Source of the DNA: Hymenobacter sp. HSC-4F20 | GTDB taxonomy: Bacteria; Bacteroidota; Bacteroidia; Cytophagales; Hymenobacteraceae | DNA length: 64,000 bases | Assembly (NCBI RefSeq): GCF_019599275.1 | Contig: NZ_JAHZTD010000001.1 | Span: forward strand, 2,108,001-2,172,000 | Direction: 5' to 3' | Part shown: positions 49,504-58,790 of the stretch, one piece after another | How the letters are laid out: the number at the start of each line of letters is the position of its first letter | How positions within the stretch are numbered: position 1 is the first letter of the stretch | Notes under the pieces: model-generated | Database searches by the model: none | What the model was told of the DNA's origin: nothing | What the model saw: only the letters and a program-made list of their open reading frames with translations | Translations under genes and position numbers: made by a program

Positions 49504-52500
49504 CTACTTATCCAGCTCTTTCTCCTCGCCCATCGTGTCGCAGTGGTAGTGCTTGTTGGGTTTGGCGGTGGGTAGCTGGGTAGCGGCGCCGCCTTTCTTG
49601 GCCTCCAGCATTTTCTGCACAATGCGCAGGCGCTCCTGCTGCATCTGCTGGCGTAGCTGCTGGTCGTTTTCCAGGCTGAACATTTCGCGGCCATCCACGA
49701 AGGTGCGCTCAGCGCGGGCGTACACGCTCAGGGGGTTATCGGTCCAGAGCACCACGTCGGCGTCCTTGCCCTCCCGGATGCTGCCCATGTTCTTGTCCAG
49801 GTGCAGCATTTTGGCCGGGTTGATGGTCACCATCTTCAAGGCTTCCTCTTCCGAGAGGTTGCTGTATTTCACCATTTTGGCGGCTTCCTGGTTGAGGCGG
49901 CGGCTCATTTCGGCGTCGTCGGAGTTGAGGGCCACGTTCAGGCCCACGTCGTGCATGATGCCGGCGTTGTAGGGAATGGCGTCGCGCACCTCGTTTTTGT
50001 AGGCCCACCAGTCGGAGAAGGTACTGGCGTTGATGTTGCGCTGCTTCATCTTATCGGCCACTTTATAGCCTTCCAGGATGTGGGTGAAGGTGTTCACCGG
50101 GAAGCCCATGCGGTCCGACACGCCCATGAGCATGTTGATTTCCGACTGCACGTAGCTGTGGCAGGTGATGAAGCGCTGCTTGTTCAGAATTTCTACCAGG
50201 GCTTCCAGCTCCAGGTCGCGGCGCGGGGCCTCGCCCTTTTTCTGCTTGCCTTTGCTGAGCTTGTTCCAGGCTTTCCACTCCTGCTCGTACTCCTTGGCCC
50301 GGGTGAAGGCATCTACGAACACCTGCTCGGTGCCCATGCGGGTTTGGGGGAAGCGCACCACGTTGGCCTCGCCCCAGTTGCTTTGCTTTACGTTCTCGCC
50401 GAGGGCAAACTTGATGAAGCCGGGCGCCCCGGCAATCTTCATCTGCTCCGGCGTCATGCCCCAGCGCAGCTTAATCAGCGCCGACTGGCCGCCGATGGGG
50501 TTGGCGGAGCCGTGCAAGAGCTGGGCGGCCACTACCCCGCCAGCCAGGTCGCGGTACACGTCCACGTCCTCGGGGTCCACCACGTCGCTCACGCGCACCT
50601 CGGAAGTTACCGACTGCGTGCCTTCGTTTACCCCCTCAGAAATGGCAATGTGGGAATGCTCATCGATGATGCCAGGCGTGAGGTGCTTGCCGGTGCCATC
50701 AATGCTGCGCCCCCCACTGGGCACGGAGAGGTTGCGGCCAATCTTCGTGATTTTACCGTTTTGCAGCAGCACGTCGGTGTTTTCGAGCTTGCCGGCAGCC
50801 TCACTGGTCCACACGGTGGTGTTCTTAATCAGAACGGTTTGCTGGGTGGGCACTTCCGCGCGGCCGTAGGCTACAAAGGGATACTGCACCGCGCCCAGCT
50901 GGGGCGGCACGGGCGCTTTCACGGAGTCGCGGCGGGCGGCGCGGGAGGCTTCTTCCAAGCGGCGGGCCGTCCACTTCACGTTCGTAGCGTCGGGCAGCTG
51001 ACCGTCCCCCTGGAAGGTACGGCTCTCGGCGGTGTAGTAGCCGCTGAGGCGGATGGCCCCGCTGCCTTTGGTTTTGGGGCTCGGGTTGAAGACAAGGGTA
51101 ACCAGTTCCCCGTTCACGCTCAGGGAGCCTTTCACCGTGTCGCCGGCGGCCTTGGCAATTTTCAGCTCGGGCACTTCGGGCTTGCCAGCCAGCAGCAGCT
51201 TCATTTCGGGCTGTTGGCCCACTTGCAGGGTGTACACGCCGCGGTAGTCGGCCGGGATGGTGCTGAGTTGGTACCGCTCGCCCTGTACCCAGTTGTCGAG
51301 CAGCACGTTGTCGTCGGAGAGCAGGCGGCCGGAGCACACCAGGAAGTTGGCTTCCATGCCGGGCTTCAGCGCCCCTACCCTATCCTGCACGTTTACCAGG
51401 GCGGCGGGGGTAGCCGTGAGGGCCTGCAGGGCCTGCTCCTCCGATAGGCCGTATTGCACGGCTTTGCGCAGGTTGGGTAGAAACTTCTTTTTGTCCTTGA
51501 GGTCGGCGGCGGAAAAGGCAAAGGGCACGCCGGCTTTGGCCAGCATAGCCGCGTTGGCCGGGGCCATTTCCCAGTGCTTCAGCTCCTGCAAACTCACCCG
51601 GGCCGCGTCGTACACGTCATCGACCTGGTAGGCATCGGGGAAGTTCAGGGTCAGGATGAGCGGAGCTTTGGTGGCCTTCAGGTCGGCTACGCGCTGGTAC
51701 TCGTCGCCGCGGCCCTTGATGATATACTGCACCCCAAACTCGTCGCCGAGCTTATCGGCCCGCAACGCACTCAACTTGTCTCGCACCTCAAAAATAGCCG
51801 GCAAGCTGCGCTGCTGGTTCAGGGCCCGGAGCGAGAGGTTTTGTTCGCGGGTGGGGTTGCGCTGGTTCCAGTCGGCATCGAGGTAGCTCTGGCGCAGGAG
51901 GGCAATGCTTCCCATCAAGGATGAGGGGTAGTCCTGGGTGCTGCTGCCCTTATCAAAGCTGAAGGCAGTGGCAGCGCGGTCCTGGAGCAACACCTCACTT
52001 TCGCGGCGGGTAGTGTTCAAACTCACCAACGCGGCCGTACCGCGCACGATGCCGTCGGGCTGGTGGGTGAGCACCGCCCCGAAGCCCAGGCGGCGGTAGG
52101 CGTCGGCCTGGTCGGCGTTGACGCGGAACAGCTCAGCGGCGTTTACTTCCGGGTGCACGGCCTGGTTCCAGTCGTAGGCCCCGGCCTTGGTGCTTTCCAT
52201 TTGGGGGCCGGCGCGGCGGCCCTGGCGCTCGGGCGCTTTCACCTCGGGCACCCCGTAGGAAGCGTACAAATCCACGAAGCCTGGGTAGATGAAGCGGCCT
52301 TTCAGGTCCTGCACCACGGCCCCGGCCGGAATTTTCACGTTCGGCCCCACGGCCTCCACCTTGCCGTCCCGAATGAGCAGGGTAGCATCCTGAAGGCGGG
52401 TTTTGTAGTCGGTGTAGATGGTGGCGTGGGTGAAGGCGTACACGCCCGGGCGCTGGTCGTAGACGCCGTTGCGGGGGAAGGTAGCGGGCTGCTGGGCCTG

Positions 52501-52566
52501 AGCCGCCGTGAGGCTGCTGGCCACGAGCCCACCGGCCAACCCTAGCCGGCGAAGGTCAATGTGCAT
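49504..52566 (-). CDS. Exported tandem amidohydrolase protein
   Basis: In this 1020-residue exported protein the signal peptide lies within the first 25 residues (L-G-L-A-G-G-L-V-A-S-S-L-T-A-A-Q-A-Q). An N-terminal amidohydrolase-like half follows (about 40-450), whose I-Y-P-G-F-V-D-L-Y-A-S-Y lacks the H-x-H ligands. A beta-rich linker comes next (about 470-580), then a C-terminal amidohydrolase half (about 590-1010) with T-P-G-I-I-D-E-H-S-H, C-H-S-Y-V, F-T-H-I-L-E-G and N-S-D-D-A-E, which keeps the metal site. The second half is therefore the likely catalytic unit, perhaps a peptidase or cyclic-amide hydrolase. ATG 52566 is chosen because it starts the signal peptide. Next gene downstream is a paralogue of the inactive half. 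Confidence 0.85.
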   Translation of the reverse strand: MHIDLRRLGLAGGLVASSLTAAQAQQPATFPRNGVYDQRPGVYAFTHATIYTDYKTRLQDATLLIRDGKVEAVGPNVKIPAGAVVQDLKGRFIYPGFVDLYASYGVPEVKAPERQGRRAGPQMESTKAGAYDWNQAVHPEVNAAELFRVNADQADAYRRLGFGAVLTHQPDGIVRGTAALVSLNTTRRESEVLLQDRAATAFSFDKGSSTQDYPSSLMGSIALLRQSYLDADWNQRNPTREQNLSLRALNQQRSLPAIFEVRDKLSALRADKLGDEFGVQYIIKGRGDEYQRVADLKATKAPLILTLNFPDAYQVDDVYDAARVSLQELKHWEMAPANAAMLAKAGVPFAFSAADLKDKKKFLPNLRKAVQYGLSEEQALQALTATPAALVNVQDRVGALKPGMEANFLVCSGRLLSDDNVLLDNWVQGERYQLSTIPADYRGVYTLQVGQQPEMKLLLAGKPEVPELKIAKAAGDTVKGSLSVNGELVTLVFNPSPKTKGSGAIRLSGYYTAESRTFQGDGQLPDATNVKWTARRLEEASRAARRDSVKAPVPPQLGAVQYPFVAYGRAEVPTQQTVLIKNTTVWTSEAAGKLENTDVLLQNGKITKIGRNLSVPSGGRSIDGTGKHLTPGIIDEHSHIAISEGVNEGTQSVTSEVRVSDVVDPEDVDVYRDLAGGVVAAQLLHGSANPIGGQSALIKLRWGMTPEQMKIAGAPGFIKFALGENVKQSNWGEANVVRFPQTRMGTEQVFVDAFTRAKEYEQEWKAWNKLSKGKQKKGEAPRRDLELEALVEILNKQRFITCHSYVQSEINMLMGVSDRMGFPVNTFTHILEGYKVADKMKQRNINASTFSDWWAYKNEVRDAIPYNAGIMHDVGLNVALNSDDAEMSRRLNQEAAKMVKYSNLSEEEALKMVTINPAKMLHLDKNMGSIREGKDADVVLWTDNPLSVYARAERTFVDGREMFSLENDQQLRQQMQQERLRIVQKMLEAKKGGAATQLPTAKPNKHYHCDTMGEEKELDK

Positions 52567-52751
52567 GGAGTAGAGGTATGGGGAATAGGAAAAAAATGAA
52601 AGCGTGCAAGGCAAGTGCCCAGGTGGTGTGGCTGCCTCTAGCTAGCGGATGGGCTAGGAAAGAAGCACCTGCAGCAACCAGAGTTGCACCGCGACAGTAT
52701 GCCTGAATGACGACCTAACTACGCACCAAAACCCGACAAATCCACCATCTC

Positions 52752-52961
52752 ATGCGCAAAGGCACCCAAGTAACCTGGAAATACGGCACGGGCACGGCCA
52801 CCGGCAAAATCGAGGAAACGCATAAAGAGTCGGTCACGAAGAAGCTGCAAGGCGCCGAAATCACCCGCCACGGCACCCCCGACAACCCCGCCTACCTTAT
52901 TGTGCAAGAGAACGGCGACCGGGTACTTAAGCTTCAAAGCGAGGTAAAACCGGCCAAGTAA
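52752..52961 (+). CDS. DUF2945 (hypervirulence-associated TUDOR-domain) protein
   Basis: This 69-residue protein fits the DUF2945/HVA1 family: K-G-T-Q-V-T-W-K-Y-G-T-G-T-A-T-G-K-I at the start, then T-R-H-G-T-P-D-N-P-A-Y-L-I-V-Q and the ending V-L-K-L-Q-S-E-V. It is a small SH3/Tudor-like barrel. Its role in bacteria is unknown. It is a single gene between divergent neighbours, followed by a bidirectional hairpin at 53023-53060. Confidence 0.85.
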   Translation: MRKGTQVTWKYGTGTATGKIEETHKESVTKKLQGAEITRHGTPDNPAYLIVQENGDRVLKLQSEVKPAK

Positions 52962-53022
52962 TGCTCCGCCCAGCTGCGTTAAGCCGCGAAGTACTGCCCT
53001 ACTTCCTACCCCCTAACGCAAC

Positions 53023-53060
53023 AAAAAGCCCCACCGAGGTATCGGTGGGGCTGCTGTTTT
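53023..53060. terminator. Bidirectional terminator
   Basis: Perfect 11-bp arms AGCCCCACCGA (53027-53037) and TCGGTGGGGCT (53042-53052) have A's before and a T-rich tail after them. It serves the DUF2945 gene on one strand and the permease gene on the other. Confidence 0.8.
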
Positions 53061-53075
53061 GTGCGCTAGTGTACC

Positions 53076-54662
53076 CTAGGCGTTCTTGGGGTCGGGCTCG
53101 ATGAACGCTTGCTCCTCCATTTCGGTGGGCACTACCACAATGCCCTGCTGGAGCTTGGAGTTGCGCTTGCCGTAGATGAAGTAGACGATGAAGCCGAGCA
53201 GCATCCAGCCCAGAGCTACTTTCAGGGTGAACTCGTCGAGAGCGGCAATCATGCCCAAGCACACCACCATCCCCATGATGGGTACGAAGGGGAAGGTAGG
53301 CGACGAAAGCGGAGCCCGGAACGGCCGGGGCTGAGCGGGGTCAGACTTGCGCATGATCCAGACGCCAGCCGACACCAGCACGAAGGCCAGCAGCGTACCG
53401 AAGGAGGTTAGGTCGCCGGCCAGGGCACCGGGCACGAAGGCCGCGAAGGCACCCACGAACACAAGCAGCGCCAGGTTCGACTTGTAGGGCGTCCGGAACT
53501 TGGGGTGCAGGTCGGAAAAGGCTTTGGGCATCAGGCCATCCTTGGCCATGGAGAAGAACACGCGGCTCTGGCCCATGAGCATTACCAGAATTACGGACGA
53601 GAAACCCAGCAAAATAGCCATGGTTACGGCCGTACCCAGCCACTCGTAGCCGGGCATGTGAGCTTTGATGGCGTACGTCACGGAAGCCTCGCCGCCCTTG
53701 GCCGGGTCGGCAAACTCGCGCCAGTTGGCAACGCCCGTCAGCACGTGGCCGAACAGGATGTAGAGCACCGTGCACACCGCCAGCGAGCCAAGGATACCGA
53801 TGGGCATGTCGCGCTTGGGGTTCTTGGCTTCCTGGGCCGCCGTGGACACGGCATCAAACCCGATAAAGGCAAAGAACACGATGGCCGCACCGCCCAGCAC
53901 CCCACCCCAGCCGTGCTTGTTCCAGCCCGTGTACTCGCGCACTACGGCGCCGGCGGCGTTTTTCACCGGCTCAGCATTTTCCGGAATCAGGTAGGGCTCG
54001 TGGTTAGCGGGGTTGATGAACTGCCAGCCAACTGCAATGAATACCAGCACAATAGCTACCTTCAGAAACACCACAATGGCGTTGAACATGGCCGATTCCT
54101 GGGTGCCTTTGATGAGCAGCAACGACAACGCCACGATGATGAGCAGCGCAGGCAGGTTGATGATACCGCTGTGCATAACGCCATCAACGGCGGCGCTTTC
54201 AAACGGCGAGTGGCTCCACTCGTAACTTATCGGGGATATATGAAACGCCTCTAAGAGCTTGTTGAGGTATTCGCTCCAGGCAATACTAACCGTAGCGGCC
54301 CCCAGGGCATATTCCATAATCAGGGCCCACCCGATAACCCAGGCTACAAACTCGCCCATGGTGGTGTAGGCGTAGGTGTAAGCCGAGCCGGCAATCGGAA
54401 TCATGGCCGCAAACTCGGCGTAGCAGAGGCCAGCGAAGGCGCAGCCAATAGCCGCCACAATGAAGGCCAGCGTAACGCCCGGACCTGAGGCCTGCGCAGC
54501 GGCGGCAGCCGTGCGCACAAACAAACCAGCCCCAATAATAGCCCCGACGCCCAGCGCCACGAGGTTACCCGCGCCCAGGGTGCGCTTCAGTGAGCCTTCC
54601 CCCGAGGAGTTGGCTTCACCCAGCAGCGTGGCCAGCGGTTTTTTGGCGAAAATATTTGCCAT
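53076..54662 (-). CDS. Amino acid permease (APC superfamily)
   Basis: This 528-residue transporter has 12 or more membrane helices. The APC substrate-binding first helix is present (N-L-V-A-L-G-V-G-A-I-I-G-A-G-L-F-V-R-T), along with F-A-G-L-C-Y-A-E-F-A-A-M-I-P-I-A-G-S-A-Y-T-Y and F-F-A-F-I-G-F-D-A-V-S-T-A-A-Q-E. It belongs to the cationic amino acid transporter/YfnA-like branch. It takes up amino acids with protons; the exact substrate is not readable. ATG 54662 gives the standard N-terminus; an earlier in-frame ATG at 54731 would add 23 residues. Confidence 0.93.
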   Translation of the reverse strand: MANIFAKKPLATLLGEANSSGEGSLKRTLGAGNLVALGVGAIIGAGLFVRTAAAAAQASGPGVTLAFIVAAIGCAFAGLCYAEFAAMIPIAGSAYTYAYTTMGEFVAWVIGWALIMEYALGAATVSIAWSEYLNKLLEAFHISPISYEWSHSPFESAAVDGVMHSGIINLPALLIIVALSLLLIKGTQESAMFNAIVVFLKVAIVLVFIAVGWQFINPANHEPYLIPENAEPVKNAAGAVVREYTGWNKHGWGGVLGGAAIVFFAFIGFDAVSTAAQEAKNPKRDMPIGILGSLAVCTVLYILFGHVLTGVANWREFADPAKGGEASVTYAIKAHMPGYEWLGTAVTMAILLGFSSVILVMLMGQSRVFFSMAKDGLMPKAFSDLHPKFRTPYKSNLALLVFVGAFAAFVPGALAGDLTSFGTLLAFVLVSAGVWIMRKSDPAQPRPFRAPLSSPTFPFVPIMGMVVCLGMIAALDEFTLKVALGWMLLGFIVYFIYGKRNSKLQQGIVVVPTEMEEQAFIEPDPKNA

Positions 54663-54875
54663 ACAGGTTGATGAGAGAAAAGAAAGAGGTGAGACGGGGA
54701 TTATGAAATTTGCAAAAAAAGCCGCCTGCAAGCAGCTACGTGGGCCGAATATAGCCCTTTATCCGGACTGCTGACCTTAGCTGGGTTGTTGTCGGGAAGA
54801 TTTTGGCTACCCGACTAAACCCGGCCTACACTTAGGATTCTAACCCGGCAGAACTCTTCCAAAGACTCCTTCCCG

Positions 54876-55333
54876 ATGAAAAAGATGCTTCTTCTGCTCA
54901 CCGCGTTTGCCCTGACTGCTGGGGTAGCCTCTGCCCAAACCACTACCCCCTCCACTTCTGCCAAGCCTCGCAGCATGGCCCACCAGGGGGCATGGGTGGC
55001 CGCCAGCAGCTCACGCCCGGCCAACGCGCTGCCATCCAAGCTCAACGCCTGACCAAGCAGCTACGCCTTTCAGCCGAGCAAACGGCGCAGGTGCGCACTA
55101 TTGCCCTGGCGCAGGAGCGCCAGGCTTTGCGCGCGCAGTCTGCTGCCCCAGGCAACGGCTCGGGCCGGGGCCAGGAACTGAAGGCGCTCCAGGACAAACA
55201 CGACACCCAGCTCAAAGCTGTACTCACCGCCGACCAGTACGCCACGTACGACCACCTGCGCGATGACAAACGCGACAACCCAAAGCAGCGAAAAGCAGGC
55301 GCCGGCAAAATGAAGGCCCCGGCCAAAAGCTAA
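54876..55333 (+). pseudogene. Spy/CpxP-like small periplasmic protein, frameshifted at a G run
   Basis: From ATG 54876 one frame gives a clear signal peptide (M-K-K-M-L-L-L-L-T-A-F-A-L-T-A-G-V-A-S-A-Q). The mature domain appears in another frame from about 54985: Q-Q-L-T-P-G-Q-R-A, L-R-L-S-A-E-Q-T-A-Q-V, and L-T-A-D-Q-Y-A-T-Y, the heptad-like pattern of small periplasmic Spy-like proteins. The frames would join if the run of five G at 54984-54988 had one more G, reading H-Q-G-G-M-G-G-R-Q-Q. This may be a true mutation, phase variation or a base missed in sequencing. A terminator follows at 55354. Confidence 0.75.
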
Positions 55334-55353
55334 TTTCTTTTCTTTTTCTCATG

Positions 55354-55382
55354 AAGCCCCAGCCAGTTGGCCGGGGCTTTTC
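55354..55382 (+). terminator. Rho-independent terminator
   Basis: AAGCCCC (55354-55360) pairs with GGGGCTT (55373-55379), with inner GCC/GGC pairs and a following TT-rich tail, just after the Spy-like gene. Confidence 0.75.
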
Positions 55383-55610
55383 GTTTACCCGCAGGGTAGG
55401 CGGCCGCACGGAGGCCAACTAGTCCGGAACCGGCTGGCTACTATTCCTCGTTACCGGCTGCGCAACGCGCCAGCCGGTAGGTTGGTACTGTATCGGCTAC
55501 CCCCAATATTTAACTCAACCATAGGCAGGGCTGTCTTCTTGCTTATATTTGAGAATATGCACCCGGGCAACGGCTAAGCCAGCCCGGGGCACCACCACAT
55601 CCAACACCCC

Positions 55611-56993
55611 ATGAGTCCTCTGCCTAGTAGTACCGGTTCGGTACAGATTCAGCAGTTTTACGACAAAGGCCTGGCCCACGCGAGCTATGCCATCCGCAGC
55701 GGCCGCCAAGTGGCCATCATCGACCCGGCCCGCGACCCGCAGCAGTACTATGATTTCGCCGACGAGCACGACGCGAAGATTGTCGCCGTCATCGAAACCC
55801 ACCCTCACGCCGACTTCGTCAGCAGCCACCTGGAAATTGCCCGCGAAACCGGCGCTACCATCTACACCAGCAAGCTGGTGAAAGCCACCTACCCCCACCA
55901 GACGTTTGACGACGGGCAGCGCATTACGCTCGGCACGGTGGAGCTGCATGCCCTTAATACCCCCGGTCACTCGCCCGACTCCATCAGCATTCTGCTGATG
56001 GACGAGATAGGTCAGACGCGGGCCGTTTTCACCGGCGACACCTTATTTGTAGGCGACGTGGGCCGGCCCGACCTGCGCGAATCCGACATCGTGGGTGGGC
56101 ACAGCCGCGAGGAGCTGGCTGCCCAGCTCTACCAAAGCACCCGCCAAAAGCTCATGACCCTGCCTGCTACTACCCGGGTGTATCCAGCTCATGGCCCCGG
56201 CTCACTGTGCGGGAAAACCACCAGCCCGGACCTCGACAGCACCATTGGCAAGGAGCTGAAAAGCAATTACGCCCTGCAACCCATGTCGCAGGAAGAGTTT
56301 ATCAAAGTACTGCTCGAAGATCAGCCCTTCGTGCCGAAGTACTTCGGCCACGATGTGCTGCTGAACAAGCAAGGCGCCTCGTCCTTCGAGGACAGCGTGC
56401 GGGCCGTGCCGCGACTGTACACCGGTGCCGTGCTGGAGCCCGGCGTAGTTATCATCGATACGCGTCCGGCCGAGCAGTTCCGGGCCGGCCACCTGCCTGG
56501 GGCCATTAACCTGATGGACGGCGGCAAGTTTGAAACCTGGCTTGGCTCGGTGGTGGGACCTGATGAGTCGTTCTACCTGATTGCCGACTCTCAGATTGCC
56601 TTGGACACAGTTATCCGTAAAGCCGCCAAAATTGGCTACGAGGGTAACATTAAAGCCGCACTGCTGGCGCCCCGCGAGTTGCCGGCTACCAGTCCGGCCA
56701 CCGACGTGGAGCGCGTGCGCCAGCAGCCCCACGAGTTTACCATTGTTGATATCCGCAACCGCACGGAGGCGCAGCAGCCTATTTTTGATAACGCCCTGCT
56801 GATTCCGCTGCCCGAGCTGCGCGAGCGGGCCTATGAGGTGCCTACCACCAAGCCGGTGCTGGTACATTGTGCCGGGGGCTACCGTTCGGCGGCCGGAGCC
56901 AGCATCCTGCAAGCCGCCCTCCCGGCTGGCGTGCCCGTCTACGATTTAGGCGAGGCTATTACCACCTTCCAGCCCCAGTCGGCCCACGCCTAG
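55611..56993 (+). CDS. MBL-fold persulfide dioxygenase-like protein with two rhodanese domains
   Basis: In this 460-residue protein a metallo-beta-lactamase domain (1-240) carries T-H-P-H-A-D-F at 63-69 and the later V-F-T-G-D-T-L-F-V-G-D-V-G-R-P-D-L. A first rhodanese domain (about 275-360) has a loop that reads Y-L-I-A-D-S-Q-I, without the active Cys. A second rhodanese domain (about 370-455) has the active loop V-L-V-H-C-A-G-G-Y-R-S-A. This architecture is known in sulfur-oxidation enzymes that act on glutathione persulfide and polysulfide. The Cys-less domain is probably structural. It is a single gene followed by two hairpins (57014-57033 and 57042-57072). Confidence 0.92.
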   Translation: MSPLPSSTGSVQIQQFYDKGLAHASYAIRSGRQVAIIDPARDPQQYYDFADEHDAKIVAVIETHPHADFVSSHLEIARETGATIYTSKLVKATYPHQTFDDGQRITLGTVELHALNTPGHSPDSISILLMDEIGQTRAVFTGDTLFVGDVGRPDLRESDIVGGHSREELAAQLYQSTRQKLMTLPATTRVYPAHGPGSLCGKTTSPDLDSTIGKELKSNYALQPMSQEEFIKVLLEDQPFVPKYFGHDVLLNKQGASSFEDSVRAVPRLYTGAVLEPGVVIIDTRPAEQFRAGHLPGAINLMDGGKFETWLGSVVGPDESFYLIADSQIALDTVIRKAAKIGYEGNIKAALLAPRELPATSPATDVERVRQQPHEFTIVDIRNRTEAQQPIFDNALLIPLPELRERAYEVPTTKPVLVHCAGGYRSAAGASILQAALPAGVPVYDLGEAITTFQPQSAHA

Positions 56994-57041
56994 CGCAGAT
57001 TCCGTAGTGGTGCAACCTCTTCGTCCAGAGGTTGCTCTTCC

Positions 57042-57072
57042 CATGACCAGGCTGGTAGCAGTCCTGGTCATG
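57042..57072 (+). terminator. Rho-independent terminator
   Basis: Perfect 10-bp arms CATGACCAGG (57042-57051) and CCTGGTCATG (57063-57072) are followed by TGCTTTTATA. A smaller hairpin AACCTCT/AGAGGTT at 57014-57033 precedes it. Confidence 0.75.
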
Positions 57073-57106
57073 TGCTTTTATATCAGGCTCCCTCTACTTC
57101 CTAACT

Positions 57107-57460
57107 ATGAGAAAAATCGTCTACCCGCTGGCTGCTTTTGCGCTCCTGCTGAGCGCCTGCGATGAAATTGACATCGAGAAGGAAACCCCGGACTGCATCC
57201 GGCAGAAAGCCATCAACCTGAGTCGGGAAACGCCCTGCGACGAGGGAGCTTTCGTGAAAGAATACCTGTTCCAGGGCCGTACGGTATACGTGCTCAGCTC
57301 GGGCCACTGCATTGCCGATGGCAGCGACGAGGTAGTAGACGAGAACTGCAACCAGTTGGGCTACCTGGGCGGCTTCGTTGGCACTACCACCATCAACGGC
57401 GAGAGTTTTGCCAAGGCTGAATTCAGACGCACCATCTGGCAGCAGGCCACGGGCGGCTAG
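57107..57460 (+). CDS. Hypothetical lipoprotein
   Basis: This 117-residue protein has a lipoprotein signal (lipobox L-L-S-A-C, Cys 18). The mature part has several cysteines (P-D-C-I-R-Q-K, P-C-D-E-G-A-F, H-C-I-A-D-G, N-C-N-Q-L-G) at positions suggesting two disulfides, with E-Y-L-F-Q-G-R-T-V-Y-V-L and F-V-G-T-T-T-I-N-G beta strands. DUF6970-type lipoproteins look like this. No function is known. A weak GC-rich hairpin lies between it and sbcD. Confidence 0.7.
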   Translation: MRKIVYPLAAFALLLSACDEIDIEKETPDCIRQKAINLSRETPCDEGAFVKEYLFQGRTVYVLSSGHCIADGSDEVVDENCNQLGYLGGFVGTTTINGESFAKAEFRRTIWQQATGG

Positions 57461-57529
57461 CCCCCGGGCCAAAGCGGTGGTTCTGCCGGGGCTTTCTTCT
57501 TCCCGCCGAGAAGAAGTATCTTCGTAGTC

Positions 57530-58762
57530 ATGCGCGTACTACACACCGCCGACTGGCACCTGGGCCAGCGGTTTATTCAGGGCCACGAGCGAACCGAAGA
57601 GCACCGTCATTTTCTGGAGTGGCTGGTGCAAACCGTGCGCGAGCAGCAGGTAGAAGTGCTGGTAGTGGCCGGCGACATTTTCGACACCGGCTCACCCTCC
57701 AACCAGGCCCTGGAGCTATATTACTCCTTTCTGCTGAGCATGCGCCAAACCAGTTGCCGCGACATTGTGGTGGTAGGTGGCAACCACGACTCGCCGGCTA
57801 CTCTCAACGCCCCGGCCCGCCTGCTCCGTCACCTGCGCGTGCACGTGGTGGGTTGTGTGCCCGAGTGCTTCGAGGACCAGGTGCTGGTGCTGGACGATGC
57901 CCAGGGCAAGCCCGGCCTGGTGGTGTGCGCCGTACCCTTCCTGCGCGACCGGGACATCCGGCTTTCGGTGCCCGGCGAATCGGCGGAGGCGCGCGAGGCC
58001 CGCATCAAGCAAGGCATTGCCGACCACTATGCCCGCTGCGCCGAGGTAGAGCAGGTCTGGCAACTAAAAGGCCTGGGGTTGCCCGTGCTGGCTACCGGCC
58101 ACCTCTACGCTGCCGGCGCCGCCCCTTCCGACTCGGAGCGCACCATTCACGTGGGCAACCTCGGCCAGATTACCGCCGACCACTTCCCCGCCGTGTTCGA
58201 CTATGTGGCCTTGGGGCACTTGCACCGCCCGCAGCGGGTAGGCGGCCGGGAGCATATTCGCTACTCGGGCTCGCCTATTCCGCTGTCGTTCTCAGAAATT
58301 GACCACCCCAAGGAAGTGCTGCTGCTGGATTTCCGGGAGGGCAAGCTGGCGGAGTTGCAGAGCCTGCCGGTGCCGGGGGCGCGGCGGCTGGTGCGCTTCC
58401 ACGGTACTCTGGACGAGGTAACTCAGGGCCTTACTACCTACGACAACACCGGCTACCTCCTCCCCGCCTGGGCCGATGTGCAGGTTCACTCGGAGCTAAC
58501 GCAGCTGGAAGTAGCCGAAGCCCTGCTCAAAGTAATTCAGGAGCTGGACCGCCGCCACGTGGAGGTGCTGGCCCGCCGCCATTTCCGCCTCGTAAAGCTC
58601 CGTGCCCTCGGCGAGGCCGAAGAAACCGACGATACGCCCCTCACCCGCAGCCTCCACGACTATACGGCACGCGAGGTATTTGAGCAGCGCCTAGAAGCCG
58701 AGCCCGAAGACCACCGCGCCGAGCTGCTCCGCACCTTCGATGAGCTGCTGGAGCGGATGTAA
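57530..58762 (+). CDS. sbcD: Exonuclease SbcCD, subunit D
   Basis: This 410-residue Mre11-type nuclease has the metal motifs of the calcineurin-like phosphoesterase fold in order. These are T-A-D-W-H-L-G (6-12), V-A-G-D-I-F-D-T-G-S-P-S (about 47-58), G-G-N-H-D-S (about 83-88), A-T-G-H-L-Y-A-A-G, and A-L-G-H-L-H-R-P-Q. With SbcC (Rad50-like) it cleaves DNA hairpins and blocked ends. The partner gene normally follows immediately, but here the next genes are GNATs on the other strand. The first codon follows the motif TATCTTCG near a promoter-like position. Confidence 0.94.
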   Translation: MRVLHTADWHLGQRFIQGHERTEEHRHFLEWLVQTVREQQVEVLVVAGDIFDTGSPSNQALELYYSFLLSMRQTSCRDIVVVGGNHDSPATLNAPARLLRHLRVHVVGCVPECFEDQVLVLDDAQGKPGLVVCAVPFLRDRDIRLSVPGESAEAREARIKQGIADHYARCAEVEQVWQLKGLGLPVLATGHLYAAGAAPSDSERTIHVGNLGQITADHFPAVFDYVALGHLHRPQRVGGREHIRYSGSPIPLSFSEIDHPKEVLLLDFREGKLAELQSLPVPGARRLVRFHGTLDEVTQGLTTYDNTGYLLPAWADVQVHSELTQLEVAEALLKVIQELDRRHVEVLARRHFRLVKLRALGEAEETDDTPLTRSLHDYTAREVFEQRLEAEPEDHRAELLRTFDELLERM

Positions 58763-58790
58763 GCAGATAGAAAGTTCGGTGGTGCTACTA

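Noticed and set aside
49801..51447. A 548-residue plus-strand open frame
   Set aside because: It is antisense to the tandem amidohydrolase, His/Gly/Val-rich by codon complement, and has no recognisable motifs.
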